This document shows positions 43,357 to 51,841 of a stretch of DNA of 64,000 nucleotides, one piece after another; the first letter of the stretch is position 1; every line of letters starts with the position of its first letter. Under the pieces are notes generated by a model. It was not told the DNA's origin, did not search any database, and saw only the letters and a program-made list of their open reading frames with translations. The position numbers were made by a program, and so were the translations under genes. Location of the stretch: contig NZ_JABXWB010000005.1 in assembly GCF_013375555.1 (NCBI RefSeq), positions 1 through 64,000 of the forward strand, written 5' to 3'. Source of the stretch: Sphingobium sp. EM0848. GTDB lineage: Bacteria; Pseudomonadota; Alphaproteobacteria; Sphingomonadales; Sphingomonadaceae.

Positions 43357-44295
43357 TCACGCCAGCCCGAGGCCGCGCTTCAACGCGGCGAGGCGGCTTT
43401 TCTTAAAATTTTCGGCGATGGTGCTGGTCCCGACGTCGAAGCCATGGAAGGCACCGGGATAGACTTCCACCTGCGTCGAAACGCCAACTGCGATCAGACG
43501 CTTGGCATAGTCGAGATTCTGGAACACCAGCATGTCCAGCGCCGCCGCGCCGATATAAGTCGGCGGCAGTCCTGCAAGGTCCGTGGCCCGCGCGGGCGAG
43601 GCATAGGGTGAAACATCCGATCCACCCACAACATCCGCGCCCAACAGACTGGTCCAGCCGAAAGCGTTGCTTTCCCAGAACCAGCCGATCTTGCCCGTCA
43701 CGCCATCCGGCGCCGCCTTCGCGCTGCGGTCATCGAGCATCGGGTAGATCAGCGACTGGAAGGCCAGCGACACCTCGCCTCTGTCCCGCACCATCAACGC
43801 CAGCGCCGCCGCCAACGCGCCGCCTGCGCTCACCCCCTCGACCGCGATGCGCCGGGGATCGATGCCGAGCGTTCCCGCCTCCCGAACCATCCAGAGCAAC
43901 GCGGCATAGCAATCCTCGATCGCCCCCGGATAGCGCGTTTCAGGCGCCAGCCGATAGTCGACCGAGACGATGACGATGCCCAGTTCCGCGACGATCCGGC
44001 GGTTGAACGGTTCGCCATTGTCGGCCGTGCCGCCGACAAAACCGCCGCCATGAATGAACAGCATCGCCGGCGTCACGCCCGCGCGGACCTCCGGTTCGAA
44101 GATCACCACGCGGAGCGCGCCATCGGGACCGGGGATGAAACGCTCCGTCCGCTTCACGCCGTCATCGGTCGGGCGGACATAGGCGGCCCAGAGCGCGCGC
44201 ATCGTCTCCCGGTCTTCGGCCAGCGTCTCGACGGCGAACGGCCGGGTCGGCATCCGCTCGACCAATGGCAACAGTTCGGGATCGACCTCAGACAT
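43357..44295 (-). CDS. alpha/beta-hydrolase (hormone-sensitive lipase/esterase family)
   Basis: 312 aa with oxyanion motif HGGG at residues 82-85 and nucleophile elbow GVSAGG with Ser156. The Asp lies in AALDMLVFQN and the His in GAFHGFD near the C-terminus, completing the triad. Typical HSL-type carboxylesterase; it could release an ester or lactone in the pathway. AGGAGAGAG precedes the ATG. It ends 11 bp before the SDR start. Confidence 0.93.
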   Translation of the reverse strand: MSEVDPELLPLVERMPTRPFAVETLAEDRETMRALWAAYVRPTDDGVKRTERFIPGPDGALRVVIFEPEVRAGVTPAMLFIHGGGFVGGTADNGEPFNRRIVAELGIVIVSVDYRLAPETRYPGAIEDCYAALLWMVREAGTLGIDPRRIAVEGVSAGGALAAALALMVRDRGEVSLAFQSLIYPMLDDRSAKAAPDGVTGKIGWFWESNAFGWTSLLGADVVGGSDVSPYASPARATDLAGLPPTYIGAAALDMLVFQNLDYAKRLIAVGVSTQVEVYPGAFHGFDVGTSTIAENFKKSRLAALKRGLGLA

Positions 44296-44326
44296 GATGC
44301 TCTCTCCTATTGTACTTGCTGTTCGG

Positions 44327-45079
44327 TCAGGGCAGCCCACCGCAGACCGGGATATTGACGCCCGTGATCATCGACGCGCCCGGCGAAGCCAGGAAGACGA
44401 CCGCCGCCGCGACTTCCTCAGGCCGGGTCAGCCGGTGCGTGAACTGGTCCTTGCTATAGACCTCATATTTCATCTCTTCGGTGAACCAGGCTTCGACCAT
44501 CGGCGTGGAGGTGAGGCCCGGCGCCACGCTGTTGACCCGGATATTGTCGGCCGCATGCGCCTTGGCGGCAAAGCGGGTCAGTTGCACCACCCCCGCCTTC
44601 GCAGCCGAATAAGCGGGGGAGCCAGCGATCTGCGGACTGATCCCGGCGGTGGATGCCATATTGACGATACAGCCGCCACCCGCCTGCTGCATGACCGGAA
44701 TCTCATATTTCATCGACAGCCAGGTGGATTTTAGGCTGGTCGCCAAAATCCAGTCCCATTTCTCCGAAGTCGTCGTGACAATGGTCGCCCCGACTTCACC
44801 CCGCCCGACATTATTGAATGCAATATTGAGGTCACCCAGTTCTGCGACGGTGCGCTCCACCATATGCGCGACCTGCGCCTCGTCGGTGGCGTCGGTCGCG
44901 ATGAAGATCGCCCGCCCGCCCGCCGCCTCAATCTCCTTGACGACGGCTTCGCCATTTTCGGGGCTGAGATCGGCGATGGCGACGGCTGCTCCCGCCTGCG
45001 CCAACGCCAGCGCGGACGCCCGGCCGATGCCCGACGCCCCGCCCGTCACCAGCGCCACCTTGCCCGTCAGATCGGTCAT
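44327..45079 (-). CDS. SDR-family oxidoreductase
   Basis: 250 aa SDR with TGGASGIG at residues 12-19, NNVGRGEV (in place of NNAG), and catalytic YSAAK. The C-terminal motif is VCGGLP, not VDGG. In the leftward operon after the PQQ dehydrogenase (14-bp gap). Probably oxidises or reduces a hydroxyl next to the esterase step. Confidence 0.92.
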   Translation of the reverse strand: MTDLTGKVALVTGGASGIGRASALALAQAGAAVAIADLSPENGEAVVKEIEAAGGRAIFIATDATDEAQVAHMVERTVAELGDLNIAFNNVGRGEVGATIVTTTSEKWDWILATSLKSTWLSMKYEIPVMQQAGGGCIVNMASTAGISPQIAGSPAYSAAKAGVVQLTRFAAKAHAADNIRVNSVAPGLTSTPMVEAWFTEEMKYEVYSKDQFTHRLTRPEEVAAAVVFLASPGASMITGVNIPVCGGLP

Positions 45080-45093
45080 GCTCCGCTCTCCTG

Positions 45094-47250
45094 TTAGTGC
45101 CTGAGTTCCTCGTCATGCGGCCCTTCGTCAGCACCCGAAGCCGCCTTGCGGGTGGTGCGGACGATATAATGGCGCAGCGCCTCCAGTTCTTGCGACGTCA
45201 GTTCGGGGAAAGCCGGCATGCCCTGCTCCCGCAACAGCCCCTCATGCAGCACTTGCGCAAAAGCCTCCGCTGACCCCGCTATGCCGGATTCGCGCAGGTC
45301 CGGCGCCATGCCCCCGGCCTGCAACGCCACGCCATGGCAACTGGTGCAACGCGACGCTCCGTAGAGCTTTTCCCCCTGCCCCGCCTTGGCCTCATCCAGC
45401 GCGAAGCCCGCATAGTCGACAAATTGCTTCTTCTGAGGCTCCGGCGCGGGCGGCAACACGGCCTTGCCGCCAATCGCGAAGGTCAGCACACGGCGGCGCT
45501 GCGTCCGATAGTCCCAGGGCGATCCGTCGACAATGCCGCGATAGCCCGCCAGCACCGTCACATATTGCTGCCCGCCGACCGTATAGGTGATCGGCTCGGA
45601 AGAAATGCCCGCCTGCGCGTCGAAGGACCAGAGCGTCTTGCCGCTGCGCGCATCATAGGCGATGAACCGCCCCTCCGAACTGCCCGCGAACAACAGGTTG
45701 CCGCCGGTGCTGATCACCCCGCCGCCCGAATTGACCGGCAGCGGCACGCGCCAGGCCGCCCGCTGCTTCGCCGCGTCCCAGGCGAGCAGGAACGTCTCGC
45801 GCTTGGGCAAGGGTTTGGGCGGCTTGGCGAAAGTGATCGCGACATTATAGCCCATGCGGCCCATGACCGGCTTCCAATGCTGCCGGTCGACCCCCGCGTC
45901 GGTGTAGAAATTCGCGGTATCCTGCGCCGGAATATAGGTAAGGCCGGTCAAAGGGCTGAAGGACATGGGCTGCACATTATGCCCGCCCATCGGCCCCGGC
46001 ATGACCACCGCCCCTTCCGGCCCCGGATAGCGCGCCGCCGGATTTTCCACCGGCCGTCCAGTCTTGAGGTCGATCCGCGACGCCCAGTTCACCTTCACGA
46101 ACTTTTCGGCGGAGATCAGCTTTCCGGTCGCCCGGTCGATGACATAGAAAAAGCCGTTCTTGGGCGCATGGAGAAGGACGTCGCGCGGCTTTCCGTCGAT
46201 AGTGAGCGTCGTCAGCTCGATATCCATCGCCGCATTATAGTCCCAGGTCTCTCCCGGATTGGTCTGATAATGCCAGATATATTTGCCCGTATCGGCATCC
46301 AGCGCGACAATGGAGGACAGGAACAGATTATCACCGCCGCCGGGACTGCGCACTTTCGCATTCCACGGGCCGCCATTGCCGGTGCCGATATAAACGCGGT
46401 GATATTTGGGATCATAGGCCATGGCGTTCCACGGAGCGCCGCCGCCGCCAACTTTCCACCACTCCCCGGTCCAGGTCCTGGCGGCCATCGCCATCGCCTC
46501 ATCCTCAAAGCCCTTTTTGGGATCGCCGGGCACGACATAGAAGCGCCACGCCCGCTTGCCGGTCTTCGCATCATAGGCCGAGACATAACCACGCACCGGA
46601 TTGAAATCCGACCCGCCATGGCCGATCATCACCTTGCCGCGAAACACCCATGGCGCACCGGTGATATAGCGGCCGTCATTCGGTCCCTCCGTGGTCTGGG
46701 TCTCCCAGTCCAACTTGCCGGTTTTAGCGTCGACCGCGATCAAGCGCCCGTCGATCGTCCCCGCATAAATCCGTCCGTCATACCAGGCGATGCCCCGGCT
46801 CCCCCATGCGGCGCGCTGCTTGACGCCCGCGACCTTCCAGACCTGCGGATCATATTTCCAGAGCAGCTTGCCCGTCCGCGCATCGATGGCGTGAAGGATG
46901 CTATAGCCCTGCACGAAATAAAGCACGCCATCGACGGCGATGGGCGAGGTATAGAGACTGCCGGTGTCGGGCAGATCATAGGACCAGACAAGCCCCAATT
47001 GCCCGATATTGCTGGTATCGATCTGCTTCAATGGACTGAAATGATTGGCGCTGAAGGTCCGGCCATAAAGTGGCCAGTTGGCGCCATCCGCCTCATCGCC
47101 CAGCATTGTGTCGACGGCGGAAGACGGCTCCCGCTGAGTATCCTGCCGCGCACCCACCGAACAGGCGGCCAACAGGCCGAGCGCCATAGGCGCCACACAG
47201 GCGCGCACCGTCCGAGCCATAGCCGTCGCTGCCTCTCCCATCATCCTCAT
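45094..47250 (-). CDS. PQQ-dependent quinohemoprotein alcohol dehydrogenase (lipoprotein)
   Basis: 718 aa periplasmic dehydrogenase: an eight-bladed PQQ propeller (repeated TGK(L/R)xW blades) followed by a cytochrome c domain (Cys635-x2-Cys638-His639, probable axial Met in GMPAF near 678). The N-terminus carries a lipobox LLAACS with Cys30, so the enzyme is probably anchored in a membrane. The adjacent Cys-Cys pair typical of quinoprotein ADHs is missing; the equivalent segment reads WGSRGIAWYDG. It oxidises an alcohol and passes electrons to the respiratory chain. GGAGCAGGA precedes the ATG. It follows FecR by 66 bp. Genes for PQQ synthesis are not in this window. Confidence 0.93.
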   Translation of the reverse strand: MRMMGEAATAMARTVRACVAPMALGLLAACSVGARQDTQREPSSAVDTMLGDEADGANWPLYGRTFSANHFSPLKQIDTSNIGQLGLVWSYDLPDTGSLYTSPIAVDGVLYFVQGYSILHAIDARTGKLLWKYDPQVWKVAGVKQRAAWGSRGIAWYDGRIYAGTIDGRLIAVDAKTGKLDWETQTTEGPNDGRYITGAPWVFRGKVMIGHGGSDFNPVRGYVSAYDAKTGKRAWRFYVVPGDPKKGFEDEAMAMAARTWTGEWWKVGGGGAPWNAMAYDPKYHRVYIGTGNGGPWNAKVRSPGGGDNLFLSSIVALDADTGKYIWHYQTNPGETWDYNAAMDIELTTLTIDGKPRDVLLHAPKNGFFYVIDRATGKLISAEKFVKVNWASRIDLKTGRPVENPAARYPGPEGAVVMPGPMGGHNVQPMSFSPLTGLTYIPAQDTANFYTDAGVDRQHWKPVMGRMGYNVAITFAKPPKPLPKRETFLLAWDAAKQRAAWRVPLPVNSGGGVISTGGNLLFAGSSEGRFIAYDARSGKTLWSFDAQAGISSEPITYTVGGQQYVTVLAGYRGIVDGSPWDYRTQRRRVLTFAIGGKAVLPPAPEPQKKQFVDYAGFALDEAKAGQGEKLYGASRCTSCHGVALQAGGMAPDLRESGIAGSAEAFAQVLHEGLLREQGMPAFPELTSQELEALRHYIVRTTRKAASGADEGPHDEELRH

Positions 47251-47316
47251 TCCTGCTCCCGCATGTCAGCCGGGCCTATGATTCGGCCTCTTCCTGTCTG
47301 ACGCAGCAGAGCGCGT

Positions 47317-48255
47317 TTACCTCATCGGAATAGATTCTTTTTCACCGCTGCCGATCACGATTTGCGCCGACGTCACCGCCACCGGGGCGTCCAACAACAC
47401 GCCGACCGACCGCGCAAAGGCGGCCGGTTCAGATATGGAAAAAGCGCCACTCACCCGCCGGTTTCCCAGAGCAGGATCGGCGATGACCATCGGTCGGCTG
47501 GAATAACGGCCCATCTGCGCCATGGCATCACTCAGCCGGTCATTGTCGAAGATCAGCTGCCCGCGCTGCCAGGCCACCAGTCGCGCGACATCGGGCCGGT
47601 CGCGGCGCGGCGCGGCGCTGCCCTCATAGACCAGTCGGTCGCCCGCGCGCATGAAGGCTTCGTCAAGGCCCGAGCGCACCGCCACCTTGCCCTCCACCAA
47701 TATCACGGACAGCGCGGAAGAGGCATGGTCGATCTCGAACGCGGTGCCGAGCGCGATCACCTCATGCCCGCCCGCCGTCGCGACAAAGGGCCGTGCCCTG
47801 TCATGGGCCACGTCGAAATAGGCACGACCACGCTCCAGCGTCAGCCGGCGCACGCTGCCGGAAAAGGCGACCTCCAGGCTGCTGTCGCTGTCCAGCGTCA
47901 CCTGCGACCGATCCTCCAGCGTGAGCTGCCGCCGTTCGCCGGTCTGCGTCACATAACGGGTTGATCCGGCCATGCCGACATAGGCGATATAGCTGGCCGC
48001 AGCAGCCACCAGCCCCGCCCCGGTGCCGATGGCAACCCGACGCGTCAGCGGCTTGTGCAGCGGCGCGGGTTCGGCGGGCGGGGTATAGGCCCCGGCAGAA
48101 TCCCAAGCGGCCGACAGATCCTCGAACGCCGCGGCATGGGCCGTATCCGCCGCCAGCCAGACCCGAAACGCTTCCTCCTCCGCCACCGTCCGCTCCTCGG
48201 ACCGCAGACGCGCCAGCCAAACGGCCGCTTCTGCTCTGGCGGAAGGAGTGATCAT
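47317..48255 (-). CDS. FecR-family anti-sigma regulator
   Basis: 312 aa inner-membrane signal transducer. The N-terminal cytoplasmic DUF4880-type helix bundle (AAVWLARLRSEERT) binds the sigma factor. One membrane segment lies at 74-95, preceded by a twin-arginine (TRRVAIG), a feature reported for FecR-type proteins exported by Tat. The periplasmic FecR domain (about 98-195) is followed by a C-terminal STN-like region (FDNDRLSDAMAQMG). It is divergent from the STN-type TonB receptor, whose signal it should relay. It is the first gene of the leftward operon that contains the FecI-like sigma factor. Confidence 0.93.
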   Translation of the reverse strand: MITPSARAEAAVWLARLRSEERTVAEEEAFRVWLAADTAHAAAFEDLSAAWDSAGAYTPPAEPAPLHKPLTRRVAIGTGAGLVAAAASYIAYVGMAGSTRYVTQTGERRQLTLEDRSQVTLDSDSSLEVAFSGSVRRLTLERGRAYFDVAHDRARPFVATAGGHEVIALGTAFEIDHASSALSVILVEGKVAVRSGLDEAFMRAGDRLVYEGSAAPRRDRPDVARLVAWQRGQLIFDNDRLSDAMAQMGRYSSRPMVIADPALGNRRVSGAFSISEPAAFARSVGVLLDAPVAVTSAQIVIGSGEKESIPMR

Positions 48256-48416
48256 GAAACGGTCAGAATCCTTAGGGCTGTCGGTATAATGTCTCTACTG
48301 ATGAGACGCAGGACAGGCAATTCCCCTCATCAAGCGTTTAAAAATCCTGTTGGCAGAAGCGCGTCGGTCAGCCTAGCATCAGCGCCATAAGTCAAAAGAC
48401 AAAGACAGGGAGAAGC
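48256..48416. promoter_or_regulatory. divergent promoter of FecR and STN receptor
   Basis: A 161-bp region with no copy of the GATTAAT element. It should hold the promoter recognised by the ECF sigma factor, but I cannot point to a defined -35/-10 pair. Confidence 0.4.
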
Positions 48417-51041
48417 GTGGGGAAGGACGGCACATGGCTGCTGGCATGCTGTGTCGTCACGGCCGGGACCGCTCATGCCCAGCGTGCGCCGGAAACGCCG
48501 ATCCATATCGCCGCCCAGCCAATGGACCATGCGCTGCAAGTATTGGCGCGCGCGACCGGCGCCAATATCCTCTTTTCGCCCGCCGCCGTCAGCGGCTTGC
48601 AGGCCCGACCAGTGACTGGCGCGCGCAACGCCATCGACGCGGTGCGGATGATGATCAGAGGCGCGCCACTCGGCGTTTCGGTCGAGCGGTCCGGCGCGAT
48701 CGTGATCCGCCCGTTGCCCGCCCGCCGTCCGCCCCTACAAACCCACGCTCCCCAACCCGCACTTCCCTCTCCCATCGCCAGACCCTTGCCGCCTCCCCCG
48801 CCCGAGGAAGAACTAATCGTCGTCGCCCGGCGTCGCGAGGAATATTTGCTGCAAACCCCCGTGACCGCCACGACCCTCGGCGCTGCGGAGTTGGAGCGGC
48901 GCGGTTACAGACGGATGGATGATCTCGTCCAGATGGTCCCGCAACTGGTCGTCTCCGAAGTCGGTGCCAGCCCACAGGGCGGCATCATCCTGATCCGCGG
49001 CATTGGCGTGGGTGAAGCCAATCCGCTCGCGGATCAAGCGGTCTCCTTCAACATCGACGGCATGCAGGTATCCCGTGCCAATATCCGCCGCGTCGCCGAA
49101 TTCGACACCGCGCAGGTCGAGATATTGAAAGGCCCACAGGCGCTCTATTTCGGCAAGAACAGCCCGGCGGGCATCATCGTCGTGCGCACCCGCGATCCCG
49201 GTTCGCATTTTGAGGCCAATATCAGCGCCGAACGTGAATTTGTCGGCCGGGAAAACCGGATCGAAGCCACTGTCTCTGGTCCCCTCACCGATACCATCGG
49301 CGCGCGTCTGGCCTTGTTCGGATCGCAGCTTGGCGGCTATTTCCACAATGACTATCCTGAAGGCAGCATCTTCTCTCCCGACCGGCGGCGGCTACCCTAT
49401 AACCGCATGTGGGGCGGGCGGTTGACGTTCAAATATGATGATGGCGGGCCGCTCACCGCACGCCTCAAGCTCAGTCGCAATGGCGTGCGGATGGCGGGCA
49501 GCGAATCTGCGATGCAGACCATCGCCTGCCCGCTCGGCTTTTCTCAGCTCGCGCCGCAAACCGATGACTGCACCGCCAACAGCCACCTGACGCGCTCCAA
49601 TTCCGGCCCGCTGTTCGAGGCGGTCGAGCCTCTGACCGCGCCCGAACCCTTTGCCAATCAGGACCAGACTCTCGTCAGCCTGGACGTGCATCAGCGCCTC
49701 GGCCCAGCGCTCTCGCTCACTCTTACCAGCGGCTATTATGCGCTGCTGTCGGAACATTCGGCTTCCTTCGTGCTGGCCGAACCTGCCTTCGCCCAATTCA
49801 TCACCGCCGGTTATCAGCGCCTGCGAACCCGCGAATTCACGCAGGAAGCGCGGATCAGCAGCGACTTTGCCGAGCCGCTCAACTTCATGATCGGCGGCTT
49901 CTATCAGCATGCCGCGCTCCATCATCTCGCCAGCACGCTTTATGACGGCCGCTCACCCAAGATACTCGGGCGGCGGGAAAGTCACGACCAGACCGGCAAT
50001 GCCTGGTCGGGCTTTGGCCAGTTGACCTATGCCCTGCCCGCCCATCTCGAACTGTCGGGCGGCTTGCGCCTATCCTATGAACGCAAGCGGATCGCCAACT
50101 ACGGTCCCTCCGGCATGCTGATCCCGACTGTACGTCCGTCGCGGAGCTGGACCGACCTGTCGCCCGAAGCGACGCTCAGCTGGCGGCCCAACGACCGGCT
50201 CACTGTGTATGGCGGCTATCGCCGGGGGTTCCTGTCGGGCGGATTCAATGCGGGCACCGGCGATCCGGCAACCGACCGCTCCTACGATCAGCAGGTGATG
50301 CGCGGCTTTGAGGGCGGGGCCAAGGCGGCGCTGATGGAAGGACGGCTCAAGGCGATGGCGGCTGTCTATCGCTATATTTCCGACGGGCTTCAGGTCACCG
50401 CGACCATCCCCCGCGCCGACGGCACCGGCTCCGACCAGAGCGTCGTCAATGCCGGCCGCGCCCGCATCGCCGGGGCAGAGCTGGAAGCCCATTATGCCGA
50501 TGGCGGTCCGCTGAAACTGCACGCCGCCATCGCCTATAATGACGCGCGCTATGCCCGCTTCATCGCGCCCTGCTATGCGGGCCAGTCGATCGCGCAGGGC
50601 TGCACGCTCATGCCCCGCGCGTCAGGCGCATTCAGTGCACAGGACCTGACGGGCCGCCCCCTCTCCCGCGCCCCGCTATGGAATATGCAGGGCGGCGCGG
50701 TCTACACGCTCCCGGTCGCGGCCGAACGCCGCCTGTCCTTCTCCGCCGACCTGAGCTTCACCAGCGGCTATTATGCGCAAAGCACGAGCAAGCCCGACAG
50801 CTGGCAGTCTCCCTACGCGATGCTCGACGCCGGCATCCTCTACAACGATGATCGGCAAGGGGTGTCGGTGCAGTTCATCGCCCGCAACATCACCAACCGC
50901 TACAGCTTCTACCGCTCGCTCGATCAGGTGTTCACTGGCTCTGGCACCGGCACGGCCTCAGCGCGCCCGTCGGACACGCTTGCGCTGATCAACCCCGGCC
51001 GGCGCATCCTGCTGCGCCTTTCCAAGCGCTTCGGTTCCTGA
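48417..51041 (+). CDS. TonB-dependent transducer with STN signalling domain
   Basis: 874 aa outer-membrane receptor of the FecA/FpvA type. It begins at GTG after AGGGAGAAG, with a signal peptide ending AHA at residue 21. Residues about 28-100 are an STN domain (IHIAAQPMDHALQVLARATGANILF), which contacts FecR in the periplasm. A proline-rich linker precedes the TonB box region EELIVVARRRE and the plug motif ILKGPQALYFGKNSPAG. The barrel ends LRLSKRFGS. It should both import a ligand and signal its presence through FecR to the sigma factor at 40556. Its last 84 bp overlap the convergent TetR gene. Confidence 0.94.
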   Translation: MGKDGTWLLACCVVTAGTAHAQRAPETPIHIAAQPMDHALQVLARATGANILFSPAAVSGLQARPVTGARNAIDAVRMMIRGAPLGVSVERSGAIVIRPLPARRPPLQTHAPQPALPSPIARPLPPPPPEEELIVVARRREEYLLQTPVTATTLGAAELERRGYRRMDDLVQMVPQLVVSEVGASPQGGIILIRGIGVGEANPLADQAVSFNIDGMQVSRANIRRVAEFDTAQVEILKGPQALYFGKNSPAGIIVVRTRDPGSHFEANISAEREFVGRENRIEATVSGPLTDTIGARLALFGSQLGGYFHNDYPEGSIFSPDRRRLPYNRMWGGRLTFKYDDGGPLTARLKLSRNGVRMAGSESAMQTIACPLGFSQLAPQTDDCTANSHLTRSNSGPLFEAVEPLTAPEPFANQDQTLVSLDVHQRLGPALSLTLTSGYYALLSEHSASFVLAEPAFAQFITAGYQRLRTREFTQEARISSDFAEPLNFMIGGFYQHAALHHLASTLYDGRSPKILGRRESHDQTGNAWSGFGQLTYALPAHLELSGGLRLSYERKRIANYGPSGMLIPTVRPSRSWTDLSPEATLSWRPNDRLTVYGGYRRGFLSGGFNAGTGDPATDRSYDQQVMRGFEGGAKAALMEGRLKAMAAVYRYISDGLQVTATIPRADGTGSDQSVVNAGRARIAGAELEAHYADGGPLKLHAAIAYNDARYARFIAPCYAGQSIAQGCTLMPRASGAFSAQDLTGRPLSRAPLWNMQGGAVYTLPVAAERRLSFSADLSFTSGYYAQSTSKPDSWQSPYAMLDAGILYNDDRQGVSVQFIARNITNRYSFYRSLDQVFTGSGTGTASARPSDTLALINPGRRILLRLSKRFGS

Positions 51042-51659
51042 CTCGCTGTCGCCCGCCAGCACGCCCCGCACATAGTCGCGGATCGAGCGCGAGAACTGCT
51101 CCTCATCGTTCATCGTCATGGCCGCACTGGCCTCCGACAGATAGGGCAGCCGTTCCGTCTTCGCGACCTTCATGCCGCCCGATCCCTCGATCCAGCGCTG
51201 CGCTGTGAACAGGACCGACCCGAAGGTCAGCTTGTCGGTGCCGTCGAGAATGACGATATGCAAACGCGAAGGCACGCCATTGACCGCCAGATAATGTGCC
51301 CAATGCTCATAGGCGCCCATCAGCAGCGAGGTCGGCATATATTGCAGTAGCAGGGTCGCGGCCTTGGGATGCCGCAGCACCGAACGCCAGCTCGACGTGC
51401 TGATCCGCACGATCTGCTCGATCCAGTCGGGGTCCGGCTCGAACGGCGGCAGCTCACCCTCGATCAACAGCGCCAGCGACACTTCGGACAGCAAATCCTC
51501 CTTGCTGGCGAAATGATGATAGAGGGAGGGTGCCTTGACCCCCAGCCGCTGCGCCACCGCAGCAAGGCCAAAACCGGACAAACCATGCTCGTCGATCACG
51601 GCCAGCGCCGCTTCCACCGCATTTTCCCTCGATATTAACGGCTTCGATGGCCGCGCCAT
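50958..51659 (-). CDS. TetR-family transcriptional regulator
   Basis: 233 aa regulator. HTH: GFGLAAVAQRLGVKAPSLYHHFASKEDLL at about residues 31-59, followed by a TetR C-terminal domain with LPPFEPDPDWI. ATG 51659 has AAGGGAG upstream and is preferred over a GTG two codons earlier. Its 3' end overlaps the receptor gene on the opposite strand by 84 bp. Divergent from an ALDH gene, which it probably controls along with the epoxide hydrolase. Confidence 0.93.
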   Translation of the reverse strand: MARPSKPLISRENAVEAALAVIDEHGLSGFGLAAVAQRLGVKAPSLYHHFASKEDLLSEVSLALLIEGELPPFEPDPDWIEQIVRISTSSWRSVLRHPKAATLLLQYMPTSLLMGAYEHWAHYLAVNGVPSRLHIVILDGTDKLTFGSVLFTAQRWIEGSGGMKVAKTERLPYLSEASAAMTMNDEEQFSRSIRDYVRGVLAGDSESGTEALGKAQQDAPAGVDQRKRVRRAR

Positions 51660-51755
51660 CCCCACTCCCTTTCTTCGTCTGCAACCGCCCTGATAGAGGA
51701 TCAGGCGGCACGATGCACGCAGTTATGCGGGCTGCCCCTTTACGGACCTAAAGAA

Positions 51756-51770
51756 CCTATTTATGTTAGG
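51756..51770. promoter_or_regulatory. candidate operator of the second TetR
   Basis: CCTA and TAGG arms seven bases apart (cctatttatgttagg), located centrally in the 182-bp TetR/ALDH divergent region. Only a weak dyad; the second hairpin GTCCGCCCCGGAC lies further down, at 51796-51808. Confidence 0.3.
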
Positions 51771-51841
51771 CAAACAGAATCCAGAACATCGACAGGTCCG
51801 CCCCGGACAAACGACATGTCCGGCGCGCAAGGAGGATGACC

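Noticed and set aside
45334..47301. 655-aa plus-strand frame opposite the PQQ dehydrogenase
   Set aside because: Long only because of GC bias; the PQQ gene on the other strand has full domain motifs and a ribosome site.
51796..51808. GTCCGCCCCGGAC hairpin upstream of ALDH as a riboswitch or attenuator
   Set aside because: A 5-bp stem with a 3-nt loop is too small and common in GC-rich DNA to call.
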